Translations under genes and position numbers: made by a program | In this document: in pieces, positions 1 through 8,891 of the stretch | Position numbering within the stretch: the stretch's first letter is position 1 | How the letters are laid out: every line of letters starts with the position of its first letter | Assembly (NCBI RefSeq): GCF_030542105.1 | Contig: NZ_JAUOFB010000006.1 | Coordinates: 107,032 to 171,031 of the forward strand | Direction of reading: 5' to 3' | Length of the DNA stretch: 64,000 nucleotides | Source of the DNA: Hymenobacter sp. BT730 | GTDB taxonomy: Bacteria; Bacteroidota; Bacteroidia; Cytophagales; Hymenobacteraceae | The notes under the pieces: model-generated | Seen by the model: the letters and a program-made list of their open reading frames with translations, nothing else | Told to the model about the DNA's origin: nothing | Databases searched by the model: none

Positions 1-33
1 TCCGCAGGACTGAAACAATTCTGCATCTCTCTT

Positions 34-1974
34 ATGCAAGAAACTGTAATACCCGCTGCCGGCGCGCCGTACTCTACTTTGTTGTACGTCCTGATTCCGC
101 TGTTGCCGTTCCTGGGCTTTCTCATCAATGGTCTGCTCAACCGCCGGCTTTCTGGCACCGTGGCCGGGCTCATCGGTAGCGCTACCGTACTGGGCTCGTT
201 TGCCATTTCGGTGTTTCTGTTCCTGAATTTCCAGTATCAGTACACCGTCACGCTGTTCGACTGGATTTCCGTCGGCTCCCTGCAGATTCCCTTCTCCTAC
301 CAGATTGACCAGCTCAGCCTGATTATGCTGCTGCTGGTAACGGGCGTGGGTTTCCTGATTCACGTGTACAGCATCGGCTACATGCACCACGATGAGAACG
401 TGGGCAAGTTCTTCTCCTTCCTGAACTTGTTCATTTTCTCGATGCTGGTGCTGGTGCTGGGCGCCAACTTCGTGATTCTGTTTATCGGCTGGGAAGGCGT
501 GGGCCTCTGCTCCTACCTGCTCATTGGCTTCTGGAACAAGAACACCAGCTACAACAACGCCGCCAAGAAAGCCTTCATCATCAACCGCGTCGGCGACCTG
601 GGCTTCCTACTTGGCATCTTCCTGATCTACCTCACCTTCGACTCCGTACAGTACGCCGAGGTATTCCAGAAGGCCAGCACCCTGCAGATTGGCACCATGA
701 CCGTGACGGCCATTACGCTGCTGCTGTTCGTGGGTGCCGCCGGTAAATCGGCCCAGCTGCCGCTCTACACCTGGCTGCCCGATGCTATGGCCGGCCCCAC
801 CCCGGTTTCGGCCCTGATTCACGCCGCCACCATGGTTACGGCGGGTATCTATATGATTCTGCGGGCTAACGTGCTATTCACGCTGGCTCCCCATACGCTG
901 GAAGTCATTGCCATCATTGGGGCGGCTACGGCGCTGTTCGCGGCCACCATTGGGCTGGCCCAGAATGATATTAAGAAGGTACTGGCTTACTCCACCGTGT
1001 CGCAGCTGGGCTACATGTTCCTGGCGCTGGGCGTTATGGGGTACAGCACCAGCCTGTTCCATGTGCTTACCCACGCCTTCTTCAAGGCGCTGATGTTCCT
1101 GGGCGCGGGCTCCGTGATTCACGCCATGAGCAACGAGCAGGACATGCGCCGCATGGGCGGCCTGCGCAAGGCGCTGCCCATCACCTTCATTACCTTCCTG
1201 ATTGGCTGCCTGGCCATTGCCGGCATCCCTCCTTTCTCGGGCTTCTTCTCGAAAGATGAAATCCTGCTGCACGTGTATGAGCACAACAAAGTGCTGTACG
1301 CCGTGGGTCTATTCACCGCTTTCCTGACGGCTTTCTATATGTTCCGGCTGTTGTTCCTCACCTTCTTCGGTGAGTTTCGGGGCACCCAGGAGCAGAAGCA
1401 CCACCTGCACGAGTCGCCGGCCAGCATGACGCTGCCGCTGATTATCCTGGCTATTCTGGCTGCTGTGGGCGGCTTCATGAACGCGCCGCTGGTGCTGGGC
1501 AAAGGCTACCTGGCCGATTATCTTGCTCCCCTCTTCACCTACTCGCAGCGCCTCAACCCGGCCGCTTTTGGCGCCGAGGTTGACCATGCTACCGAGTACA
1601 TGCTTATCGGCCTTTCGGTGGGTGCGGGCGTGCTGGGCATCCTACTAGCCTACGTGCAGTACGTGAGCCGCGGCGTGCGCCCTGTGGAAGATGGCGAGTC
1701 ACGCGGCTTCCTCGAAAACCTGATTTATCACAAGTATTACATCGACGAGCTGTACAATGCCCTGATCGTGCGCCCCATTATGTGGCTCTCGCGCGGCCTG
1801 TACCGCTTTGTGGAACAAGGCATCATCGACCCGGTGGTAAACGGCTTCGGCCGCGTAACGATGGGCGGCGGACAGCTGCTGCGCTACGTGCAAACCGGCT
1901 CCGTGGAAACCTACCTCATCCTGATGGTGGTGGGTATCGTGCTGGTGCTGGCGCTGAATTTTGTAAAGTTTTAA
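34..1974 (+). CDS. nuoL: NADH-quinone oxidoreductase subunit L (complex I)
   Basis: Membrane-arm proton-pumping subunit of respiratory complex I, the distal antiporter-like subunit. The 646-residue product matches the family length (about 610-650) and is almost entirely hydrophobic. Near residues 152-165 lies WEGVGLCSYLLIGFW, whose glutamate belongs to the proton path, and further on GKSAQLPLYTWLPDAMAGP followed by SALIHAATMVTAG, the core antiporter signature. The C-terminal part (from about residue 565, YHKYYIDELYNA) fits the lateral helix that runs along the membrane arm. The ATG has no clear ribosome binding site, as is usual in Bacteroidota. Only 33 bases precede it, so nuoK and the rest of the operon are expected to the left. 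The order nuoL-(small gene)-nuoM-nuoN, all plus strand with short gaps, indicates one transcript. Confidence 0.97.
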   Translation: MQETVIPAAGAPYSTLLYVLIPLLPFLGFLINGLLNRRLSGTVAGLIGSATVLGSFAISVFLFLNFQYQYTVTLFDWISVGSLQIPFSYQIDQLSLIMLLLVTGVGFLIHVYSIGYMHHDENVGKFFSFLNLFIFSMLVLVLGANFVILFIGWEGVGLCSYLLIGFWNKNTSYNNAAKKAFIINRVGDLGFLLGIFLIYLTFDSVQYAEVFQKASTLQIGTMTVTAITLLLFVGAAGKSAQLPLYTWLPDAMAGPTPVSALIHAATMVTAGIYMILRANVLFTLAPHTLEVIAIIGAATALFAATIGLAQNDIKKVLAYSTVSQLGYMFLALGVMGYSTSLFHVLTHAFFKALMFLGAGSVIHAMSNEQDMRRMGGLRKALPITFITFLIGCLAIAGIPPFSGFFSKDEILLHVYEHNKVLYAVGLFTAFLTAFYMFRLLFLTFFGEFRGTQEQKHHLHESPASMTLPLIILAILAAVGGFMNAPLVLGKGYLADYLAPLFTYSQRLNPAAFGAEVDHATEYMLIGLSVGAGVLGILLAYVQYVSRGVRPVEDGESRGFLENLIYHKYYIDELYNALIVRPIMWLSRGLYRFVEQGIIDPVVNGFGRVTMGGGQLLRYVQTGSVETYLILMVVGIVLVLALNFVKF

Positions 1975-1992
1975 GTAACCTAACTCTGTTCT

Positions 1993-2361
1993 ATGCGCGG
2001 TGTGCTGTTGTTTTTGGGAGATTTTGGCAGTGTAGAACTAATGATCATCCTGATCATTCTTCTTCCTATTGTTTCCGTTCTGCATTTCCTGCCTTCTATT
2101 ATCGGCTTCAAACGTCCTGATAGGCTCCTGATTTTTTTGGTTAACCTGCTAGCTGGTTGGTCTATCATTGGCTGGTTTGTAGCACTGTATTTAGCTCTCC
2201 GCAAAGCCCCAGTACCTAATCCTTTTTCATCTTCTTCTGCCTTCACTGGTACTTCTGCAACTTCGGTAGCAGATGAGCTAGGAAAGCTGCGTGATTTACG
2301 CAACCAGGGCGTATTGACCCAGGAAGAATTTGAGCGTCAAAAGAACAATCTGATTAGCTAA
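1993..2361 (+). CDS. Small membrane protein: superinfection-immunity-like domain plus SHOCT tail
   Basis: A 122-residue protein lying between nuoL (18 bases upstream) and nuoM. Its stop overlaps the nuoM start by one base (TAATG), so the two are translationally linked. Residues about 17-70 form two hydrophobic segments with HFLPSIIGFKR and LLAGWSIIGWFVALYLAL, which resembles the Imm_superinfect family (Pfam PF14373, named after the phage T4 Imm protein). The C-terminus ELGKLRDLRNQGVLTQEEFE is a typical SHOCT motif, a short helical oligomerisation module. An alternative start is the ATG at 2041 (residue 17), directly before the first membrane segment. Base composition is clearly lower in GC than the nuo genes on either side (38-45% in the lines counted). 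Family assignment rests on recognised motifs. What it does in this operon is unknown; it could be a passenger or a small complex I accessory protein. Confidence 0.8.
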   Translation: MRGVLLFLGDFGSVELMIILIILLPIVSVLHFLPSIIGFKRPDRLLIFLVNLLAGWSIIGWFVALYLALRKAPVPNPFSSSSAFTGTSATSVADELGKLRDLRNQGVLTQEEFERQKNNLIS

Positions 2362-3830
2362 TGCTCACTGTCCTCCTTCTACTTTGGCCCTTGGCGGCCG
2401 CCCTGCTGCTGCACTTTTTCAAAGGCAGAGCTGCCCGGGTGGCGGCGCTGGGCGCGGCCCTGATTGAATTTGTTCTGGCAGCGTATGCGGCCGTGCTCTT
2501 CAGTAATAACAATACCGGTCAGCTCTCCTTCAACCACGACTGGATTGCCTCCGCAGGCATTAACTTCCACGTGGGCATGGATGGCCTAAGCCTCCTGCTT
2601 GTGCTGCTGACAGCTTTCCTAGTGCCGATTATTCTGCTGGCTTCCTTCCGCCGCAACTTCGAGAATGAGTCGGTGTTTTATGCGCTGGTGCTGTTCATGC
2701 AGACTGGCCTGATTGGCGTATTCACGGCTCAGGACGCTTTCCTATTCTACTTCTTCTGGGAAATAGCCCTGATTCCGATTTACTTCCTGGCCGGGGTTTG
2801 GGGCGGCGTGAACCGGTCCCGCGTCACCTTCAAGTTCTTCCTCTATACTATCGTCGGCTCGCTGTTTATGCTGGCGGGCTTCGTGTATCTGTATTTCCAG
2901 ACCGGGCCCGCTGCCAACGGTCTAGCGGCGCATAACTCCGAGCTGGCCTCGTTCTATAACCTGAACCTGCCCGCCGAAACCCAATCCTGGCTGTTTTGGC
3001 TGATTTTTGCGGCCTTCGCCGTGAAGATGCCCATCTTCCCCTTCCACACCTGGCAGCCCGATACCTACACCGAAGCGCCGGCTCCGGCGACCATGCTGCT
3101 CTCAGGCATTATGCTGAAAATGGGTATTTATGGTACCATGCGCTGGCTATTGCCGGTGGTGCCCATGGGCGTAAATCAGTGGCAGAATCTGGTGCTGATT
3201 CTCTCTATCATCGGCATTATTTACGGCGCTATCATTGCCATTCGGCAGCAGGATATGAAGCGCCTCATTGCCTATTCCTCCCTCTCGCACGTGGGTTTGA
3301 TGGCAGCCGGGGTATTCTCACTCACGCAAATCGGGTTGCAGGGCGCCAGCATTCAGATGCTGGCCCACGGCGTGAACGTGGTGGGCATGTTCTTCATTGT
3401 CGACGCTATTGAGCGCCGCACCGGCACCCGCCTGATTCCTGACCTGGGCGGTCTGACGCGCCAGGCGCCGGTACTCACGGTTTGCTTCCTGGTGCTGTTA
3501 CTGGGTACTGTAGCGCTACCGCTCACCAACGGCTTCGTAGGTGAATTCCTGCTGTTGGCCGGGGTATATCAGTATAATGCCTGGATGGGTGCTGTTGCCG
3601 GTGTTACCATTATACTAGGTGCTGTATACCTGCTGCGCATGTTCCAGCGCGTGATGCTGGGCCCGGACTCGGCGCACACTGCCACCTTCACCGACCTTAC
3701 CGGCTCTGAACTGGCCCTGCTGGTGCCACTTATCATGCTGGTTTTCTGGATTGGCCTGTTCCCGAACACGTTCCTGCACCTGTCGGAAGGCAGCGTGATG
3801 AGCATTTTGAACGAGGTAGTAAAACGCTAA
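2361..3830 (+). CDS. nuoM: NADH-quinone oxidoreductase subunit M (complex I)
   Basis: Antiporter-like, proton-translocating membrane subunit of complex I. The 489-residue length fits the family. The TM5-type motif FFWEIALIPIYFLAG carries the conserved glutamate, and KMPIFPFHTWQPDTYTEAP followed by LLSGIMLKMGIYG is the NuoM/ND4 signature around the discontinuous helix. The start ATG overlaps the stop of the preceding small gene by one base. No other start is needed, because the first residues already form the first membrane helix. It is followed after 30 bases by nuoN, consistent with the common nuoL-M-N operon end. Confidence 0.97.
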   Translation: MLTVLLLLWPLAAALLLHFFKGRAARVAALGAALIEFVLAAYAAVLFSNNNTGQLSFNHDWIASAGINFHVGMDGLSLLLVLLTAFLVPIILLASFRRNFENESVFYALVLFMQTGLIGVFTAQDAFLFYFFWEIALIPIYFLAGVWGGVNRSRVTFKFFLYTIVGSLFMLAGFVYLYFQTGPAANGLAAHNSELASFYNLNLPAETQSWLFWLIFAAFAVKMPIFPFHTWQPDTYTEAPAPATMLLSGIMLKMGIYGTMRWLLPVVPMGVNQWQNLVLILSIIGIIYGAIIAIRQQDMKRLIAYSSLSHVGLMAAGVFSLTQIGLQGASIQMLAHGVNVVGMFFIVDAIERRTGTRLIPDLGGLTRQAPVLTVCFLVLLLGTVALPLTNGFVGEFLLLAGVYQYNAWMGAVAGVTIILGAVYLLRMFQRVMLGPDSAHTATFTDLTGSELALLVPLIMLVFWIGLFPNTFLHLSEGSVMSILNEVVKR

Positions 3831-3860
3831 GCTTCTGCTTCGCTCTATATTGAGACGAAT

Positions 3861-5270
3861 ATGAATTCCATCATTCTACTTTCCGTTCTGGGCCTTGCGA
3901 ATCTGTTTCTCGGATTCCTGCGCTCCAACCGGCTCCTGTTGCCCGCAGCCATGCTCATGCTGGCGGTGGTGTTCGGGGTGAACCTTATTGACTGGAACGC
4001 CGGCGCCCAGACGTTCTTCAGCGGGATGCTGGTTATCGATAATTTCTCGGTAGCCTTCACCGGCATTGTGGTACTCACGGCTCTAGTGCTCCTACCCTTC
4101 TCGCAGAAATACGTGCGCGACGGCGAGGCTAACCTAGCCGAATACTATTCGCTGCTGCTGTTCTCGCTGGTAGGCGCCATTATGATGGTGAGCTACAACC
4201 ACCTGCTGATGCTGTTCCTGGGTATCGAAATCCTGAGCGTGGCCATGTACGTGCTGGCCGGCTCCGATAAGCGCAACCTGCGTTCCAACGAAGCCGCCCT
4301 GAAATACTTCCTGATGGGGGCATTCTTCACCGGCGTGCTGCTCTTCGGCATGGCGCTGGTATATGGCGCTACGGGCACCTTTGAGCTTACTAAAATTGGG
4401 GAAGCAGTACTGATTCCCGCTAATGCCTCGCTGACGCCCATGCTGTACATCGGCATGCTGCTCATGCTGATGGGCATCGGCTTTAAAGTATCGGCGGCGC
4501 CATTCCACTTCTGGACGCCGGACGTGTACGAAGGAACGCCTACCTTCTTCACCGCTTTCATGAGCACGGTGGTAAAAACCGCTGGTTTTGCTGCCTTCCT
4601 GAAATTGCTGGTGCAGGCCTTTCCGGCCGCCTCGGCTATGGGTATCTGGCTGCCTACCCTTACAGCCATGTGCATACTCACTCTGCTCATTGGCAACGTG
4701 GGGGCGGTAGCGCAAACCAGCGTGAAGCGTATGCTGGCGTACTCCAGCGTGTCGCATGCGGGCTACCTGCTGATTGCCCTAGTGGCCTTTAACGGGCAGT
4801 TGCAGGGGGCTTCGGCTAATGGCATTTTCTTTTACTCACTGGCTTACTCTATAGCTACAGTGGCAGCTTTCGGCGTATTGAAGCTGGTATCAGATTCCCG
4901 CGGCCGCGAAGACTACAACGGGCTGAATGGTTTGGCCAAAACCAACCCGCTGCTGGCCTTCGTGATGACGGTAGCCATGCTTTCCCTGGCTGGTATCCCG
5001 CTCACGGGTGGCTTCTTTGGTAAGTTCTTCATCTTCTCGGCCGCTGTGGAGAATGGCTATATCTGGTTGGTCGTGTTTGCTGTGGTCATGTCGATGGTAA
5101 GCATCTACTACTATCTGCGCCCTATTATTGCCATTTACATGCACGATGCCGACGCTGATTCCGCACAACCGGTTTATGTGAGCAGCTTTCAATCAGCCGC
5201 TCTCCTTTTGCTGGCGCTGCTGACGATAGTGCTGGGTGTGCTTCCCGGCCTGGTAAGCGGTATTTTGTAG
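3861..5270 (+). CDS. nuoN: NADH-quinone oxidoreductase subunit N (complex I)
   Basis: Third antiporter-like subunit of the complex I membrane arm, 469 residues. Seen motifs are FLGIEILSVAMYVLAG (conserved glutamate and helix), KVSAAPFHFWTPDVYEGTP, and YSSVSHAGYLLIALVAF, all diagnostic of NuoN/ND2. It is the last gene of the operon in this window: a strong perfect terminator follows within 21 bases and the next gene runs in the opposite direction. Nothing looks truncated. Confidence 0.97.
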   Translation: MNSIILLSVLGLANLFLGFLRSNRLLLPAAMLMLAVVFGVNLIDWNAGAQTFFSGMLVIDNFSVAFTGIVVLTALVLLPFSQKYVRDGEANLAEYYSLLLFSLVGAIMMVSYNHLLMLFLGIEILSVAMYVLAGSDKRNLRSNEAALKYFLMGAFFTGVLLFGMALVYGATGTFELTKIGEAVLIPANASLTPMLYIGMLLMLMGIGFKVSAAPFHFWTPDVYEGTPTFFTAFMSTVVKTAGFAAFLKLLVQAFPAASAMGIWLPTLTAMCILTLLIGNVGAVAQTSVKRMLAYSSVSHAGYLLIALVAFNGQLQGASANGIFFYSLAYSIATVAAFGVLKLVSDSRGREDYNGLNGLAKTNPLLAFVMTVAMLSLAGIPLTGGFFGKFFIFSAAVENGYIWLVVFAVVMSMVSIYYYLRPIIAIYMHDADADSAQPVYVSSFQSAALLLLALLTIVLGVLPGLVSGIL

Positions 5271-5290
5271 GTCAAGACCAAGCTGATACC

Positions 5291-5335
5291 AGCAAACAAA
5301 AAGAGCGGCCCATATGGCCGCTCTTTTTGTTTGCT
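5291..5335. terminator. Bidirectional terminator between nuoN and the DUF937-OmpA gene
   Basis: A perfect 20-base inverted repeat (arms 5291-5310 and 5316-5335) with a 5-base CATAT loop. The GC core GAGCGGCC is flanked by an A-run on the left and a T-run on the right, so it can terminate both the plus-strand nuo operon and the minus-strand gene ending at 5424. Confidence 0.93.
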
Positions 5336-5423
5336 TATGATGGCACATTTTCTAAATACGCTCGCAAAGAAAAGCCCATTCTCATTGCTGAGAACAGGCT
5401 TTTGCTGGTATCTAAAACCGACG

Positions 5424-6815
5424 CTACTTTTTCGTCACGCGCACATCTACGCGGCGGTTCTGCGCGCGGCCTTCGGGGGTATCATTGGAGGCAATGGGGT
5501 GCTCCTGCCCATAGCCTTCCGCCGCCACACGGCCGGCATCAATACCGCTATTCATCAGCGCTTTGCGGGCAGCATTAGCGCGGTCGGCGCTTAGCGTTAG
5601 GTTCATATCGGCCTTGCCTACATTGTCTGTATAGCCGCCAAACTTAATGGCGGCGTTGGGGAAGGCTTTCAGGATGGCGGCTATGTTCTTTAACTGCGCC
5701 TGCGACTCGGCCGTGAGCGTAGACTTACCGGTATTGAAGTACACCCGGTCCAGGCTGAACCAACCCTGGGTCTTGTCGTCGCTCACCGTCATGGTGGCAT
5801 CGTTGAGGAAGTTGAACAGACGGGCTTCCGTGGAGTTGGACCCTACATTAAGCACCGTGCCATCAGAAAGCTTGATTTCCGTAGTGGAGCCAGTGTCATA
5901 GATGTAATTGCCGGTAGCCTTATCATAGCGGCCTGTGGGAGCGGTAGCCGGTGCGGCTGGCGCCATACGGCTGGTCGTGTCCATCGGCGCTTCCGTGGTG
6001 GTAGTGTCAGTGGTGTCTGGTTCCCGGTTGCAGCCCCGCATAAAGTACCAGAGCGCGGCCAGGGCCAGTAAGGCCAACAACAGCCAGGGCCAGCGGGCAG
6101 GGGTGGCTGTGCGCTCCGGCACGGAAGCAGCACCCCGGTTGGTATCCGATGGATTCCGGGCGGCCGCCGACATCGTGCTGCCCACGTTGCGCGCCGCCCC
6201 GGCCGCAGCATTTCCCACGCTGGCGGCGGCCCCGGCAGCGCCCAGTCCCAGACCGGCTAACATATTACCTAAGCCACCCGGCAAACGACTCAATGCTCCG
6301 GACAGGCTATTGCGCTGGCTGTTGATATACGTGCCAAAGCCTACTTCATCCAGATTGTTCTGCGCCGCGTGGCGGCCCATTAGCCCCAGCCCTACCGGCA
6401 CAGCCATGCTTAACAGACTATGAATAGAAGAGCTTTTTACGCCAGCCTGTTGCCCTATCTGCTCTATGGCAGGGGTATAGCTGCTGCCCAATACCGAGCG
6501 CAGGAGTTCGGCACCGCGGTTTAACAAGCCGCCATCAGCATCGGCAGTCATTGTGCTGCCGCGGGTCATGCCTCCAAGTAAGTCGCCCAGATTACCCAGA
6601 ATGCCAGTGCTATGCGCCTGCCGGGCCATCCCATATACCTCAGCCGTGCCGCCCGGCTGCTGGGCACGGCCAAACAGAGCGGCCAGGGCCAGCGGAATAA
6701 CGCTACGCAGGGCCGTACCAACACTACTTTCACTTTCGCCCAGCGCAGTGCTGGTTTGGTGCACCGTGTCGCTGCTGAAATAGCCTTCAACAAGCTCAAG
6801 TAAGTTCTGGCTCAT
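5424..6815 (-). CDS. DUF937 domain - transmembrane helix - OmpA C-terminal domain protein
   Basis: A 463-residue fusion. Residues 1 to about 190 resemble the DUF937 family (start MSQNLLELVEGYFSSD, then Gly/Ala-rich helical stretches). Residues about 190-240 are a low-complexity Ala/Gly/Ser linker. A single membrane helix follows near 242-262 (WPWLLLALLALAALWYFMRG), then a Thr/Pro-rich spacer. From about 350 on there is an OmpA/MotB peptidoglycan-binding domain with VYFNTGKSTLT, GGYTDNVG, NLTLSADRANAARKAL and the terminal QNRRVDVRV. There is no N-terminal signal peptide, so the predicted topology is DUF937 in the cytoplasm and OmpA domain in the periplasm holding the cell wall. It stands alone between a terminator and an unrelated exonuclease. 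Function beyond wall anchoring is not known. Confidence 0.88.
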   Translation of the reverse strand: MSQNLLELVEGYFSSDTVHQTSTALGESESSVGTALRSVIPLALAALFGRAQQPGGTAEVYGMARQAHSTGILGNLGDLLGGMTRGSTMTADADGGLLNRGAELLRSVLGSSYTPAIEQIGQQAGVKSSSIHSLLSMAVPVGLGLMGRHAAQNNLDEVGFGTYINSQRNSLSGALSRLPGGLGNMLAGLGLGAAGAAASVGNAAAGAARNVGSTMSAAARNPSDTNRGAASVPERTATPARWPWLLLALLALAALWYFMRGCNREPDTTDTTTTEAPMDTTSRMAPAAPATAPTGRYDKATGNYIYDTGSTTEIKLSDGTVLNVGSNSTEARLFNFLNDATMTVSDDKTQGWFSLDRVYFNTGKSTLTAESQAQLKNIAAILKAFPNAAIKFGGYTDNVGKADMNLTLSADRANAARKALMNSGIDAGRVAAEGYGQEHPIASNDTPEGRAQNRRVDVRVTKK

Positions 6816-6950
6816 GGTAGTAGGGTTTAGGGTGAAGAATCTCCCTACTTACGTAGCCATACAACCAAAGGCTATATATAAGCCTAAATATTCATGATTA
6901 TATCCAAATTTTTTCAGTCCATTTTGTCTTATTACCCTGACCGCCCTGTT

Positions 6951-7745
6951 TCAGACGCGGCGCATCACCGCCGCTACTTCGTCGGCATACACAATGGCCT
7001 CGTCGCCAAAAGGCTCTTCGCCCCTAAATTTCTGCAGAACCCGGGCTGTGGTGATGATATCCTTCTGGCAGTAGTGCACGATGCGCGGTAAGTCTTTCTC
7101 GTTGTAATACACCCGGGCTACATCGGCCCCACTGATATCATCTTTGGGGGTAGGAATGCCGAACATGGCGGCCAGTAGCGCCAGGGAAGTGAAGGATTTT
7201 CGGTCACCAAACTTCCATAGTTCCATGGTATCCAGGTGGTTAATCTCCCATGGCTTTTTGCCGGCCACGTCCAACTGGGGCGGCAGTTGCAGGCCGTTGA
7301 TAAGCAAGCGGCGGCCCAGGTAGGGGAAGTCGAATTCTTTGCCGTTGTGGGCGCACAGCAGATATTGGGGCTTGCGGGCCAGCAGGGTAGAAAACTCGCG
7401 CAGCATCGTTTTCTCATCGTGGTCGGCAAAGCTTTTCACGCGGAAGCGCCACCGCTCCTCCTGCTTGTCAAAGAAGAAGCAGCCCACGGAAATGCACACT
7501 ACTTTCCCGAACTCAGCGTAAATCCCGGCTTGCTCAAACAACGAAGACGGGTGTAGATGAGCAGGTATTTCTGTCACGTCGGCAGCGCTGGAGTGCCAGC
7601 CTTTTTCCCGGCGCAGGGCGTGGCACTTATGCTCCCACAAAAGCCGCAGCATGTCATTCAGTTCATCGTGGCAGCCTACGCAGGGCACGGTTTCAATATC
7701 GAGAACGAAGACTTGATCCAGAGAAACTTTGTGCAGAATCTGCAT
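6951..7745 (-). CDS. PolB-like 3'-5' exonuclease
   Basis: A 264-residue DEDD-superfamily exonuclease related to the proofreading domain of family B DNA polymerases (Pfam DNA_pol_B_exo2 type). Exo I is FVLDIETVPC near residues 14-23, with the metal-binding Asp and Glu. The Exo II region is LCAHNGKEFDFPYLGRRLL (Asn and Asp). Exo III is HYCQKDIITTARVLQ near residue 230, where Tyr and Asp hold the catalytic position. A -7-like TATCTTCG box lies on the minus strand at 7783-7776, about 30 bases before the ATG. It is a stand-alone nuclease with no polymerase domain; a repair or RNA/DNA end-processing role is inferred from the family only. Confidence 0.87.
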   Translation of the reverse strand: MQILHKVSLDQVFVLDIETVPCVGCHDELNDMLRLLWEHKCHALRREKGWHSSAADVTEIPAHLHPSSLFEQAGIYAEFGKVVCISVGCFFFDKQEERWRFRVKSFADHDEKTMLREFSTLLARKPQYLLCAHNGKEFDFPYLGRRLLINGLQLPPQLDVAGKKPWEINHLDTMELWKFGDRKSFTSLALLAAMFGIPTPKDDISGADVARVYYNEKDLPRIVHYCQKDIITTARVLQKFRGEEPFGDEAIVYADEVAAVMRRV

Positions 7746-7838
7746 AACGGGGCGCGGCTAACGGTATTCGGATTCCGAAGATACTTTTTTTAGTAAGCTG
7801 CACAGAAGAATTTTAACGGAAGAACCAGGCACATAGAA

Positions 7839-7874
7839 ACGCCCGGCCCAGAACTTGCGTCCTGAGCCGGGCGT
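7839..7874 (-). terminator. Possible hairpin between small ORF and exonuclease gene
   Basis: Nine-base perfect inverted repeat, arms 7839-7847 (ACGCCCGGC) and 7866-7874. On the minus strand it is followed only by a short T-rich stretch (TTTCTATG), so terminator activity is uncertain. It would end the transcript of the response-regulator region. Confidence 0.45.
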
Positions 7875-7903
7875 ACGCGGGGCACCCCGTGCAGCCAGGG
7901 CGC

Positions 7904-8116
7904 CTAAAGTTGCTGAAGCCTGTTGGCTGCTAGGCCAACGCGGGCCGGTGCAGCATCCACAAACCCAATAGCATAATGGAAATGGTAGTAGTCGAGGAGG
8001 AAGCCGCTGGTTTCATAGGTAAGGCCACCCGCTCCGGAACCCTCCGTTACGACCCGGATTTGCCGAAGCAAGTGGCGAAGGGTAAGTTGGGCTGCTTTGC
8101 CGGCATTGTCAATCAC
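7904..8116 (-). CDS. Doubtful small ORF, 70 aa
   Basis: An open frame with GTG start 28 bases after the response-regulator stop and ending just before a hairpin, which is where a third small operon gene would lie. The product (MIDNAGKAAQLTLRHLLRQI... ending ARVGLAANRLQQL) has a plausible globular composition but matches no family I recognise, and has no signal or membrane segment. It may equally be a chance reading frame in a high-GC region. Confidence 0.3.
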   Translation of the reverse strand: MIDNAGKAAQLTLRHLLRQIRVVTEGSGAGGLTYETSGFLLDYYHFHYAIGFVDAAPARVGLAANRLQQL

Positions 8117-8144
8117 ATGAATATGTGATGCGCTTGCCTGCAGT

Positions 8145-8795
8145 TTAGGTCAGCCCCTGGCGCAGGGCCTTGCTCACGGCTTCCGTCATGGAGCGCACGT
8201 GCAGTTTTTCGTAAATTTTTTTGATGTGTGAACGGACAGTATCCAAACTGATGCCACGGTCGGCGGCAATCATCTTGTAGCTGTAGCCTTCCACCAGCAA
8301 GCCCAGAATCTCCTGTTCGCGCGCACTCAGGTTCGCCGGCGACTCATCAGGCACGGCGCGGGGGGGCACCCGGGGAAACAGCTTGAGCACCTGGCGGGCA
8401 ATGGCCGGCGTCATGGGCGCGCCACCCGCCCGCACTTCTCCAATGGCTTCCAGCAGCTTGGCCGGCGGGGTTTTCTTCAGCAGGTAGCCGTCGGCCCCGG
8501 CGCAGATGGCATCAAACACCCGGTCGTTTTCGTCGAATACTGTAAGCATTACCACATTTACGCCGGGGGTAGTGGCTTTAATGCGCCGCAACCCTTCAAT
8601 GCCGGTAATGCCGGGCATATCGATATCCATTAGGACTACATCAGGCTGCAATCGGGCTATGTCAGCTTCAGCCTGGGTACAGTTGCTGAGGGCACCAGCC
8701 AACTCCAGCCCCGGCGAGCCGCCCAACAGCTGACTCAGGCTGGCGCGCAGGTCGGCGTTGTCTTCGTAAATCAGAACACGAGTGGGCTTATCCAT
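8145..8795 (-). CDS. NarL/FixJ-type response regulator
   Basis: A 216-residue two-component response regulator. The receiver domain (about 1-120) has the acidic pair E11-D12 and phospho-acceptor D57 in LMDIDMPG, the switch Thr in MLTVFDE, and the conserved Lys in LLKKTPP. The C-terminal LuxR-type helix-turn-helix (about 150-212) contains LSAREQEILGLLVEGYS and DTVRSHIKKIYEKL. The gene lies 96 bases downstream of the sensor kinase ending at 8892, so the two form a cognate pair. A minus-strand TATCTTCG box at 8839-8832 could give it an additional promoter of its own. The target genes cannot be read from the sequence. Confidence 0.95.
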   Translation of the reverse strand: MDKPTRVLIYEDNADLRASLSQLLGGSPGLELAGALSNCTQAEADIARLQPDVVLMDIDMPGITGIEGLRRIKATTPGVNVVMLTVFDENDRVFDAICAGADGYLLKKTPPAKLLEAIGEVRAGGAPMTPAIARQVLKLFPRVPPRAVPDESPANLSAREQEILGLLVEGYSYKMIAADRGISLDTVRSHIKKIYEKLHVRSMTEAVSKALRQGLT

Positions 8796-8891
8796 AGCAG
8801 AAAGGAACGAATGGGCGGGTAGAGATTTTACCGAAGATACTGGAAGGGACGCCTGGGCGGCTTCACATAATAATGTGAGTAGCCAGCCGGT

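Noticed and set aside
1993..2361. Reading the small gene in the nuo operon as evidence of a prophage
   Set aside because: No other phage gene, attachment site or integrase is near; a single domain with phage-derived name is not evidence for a prophage.
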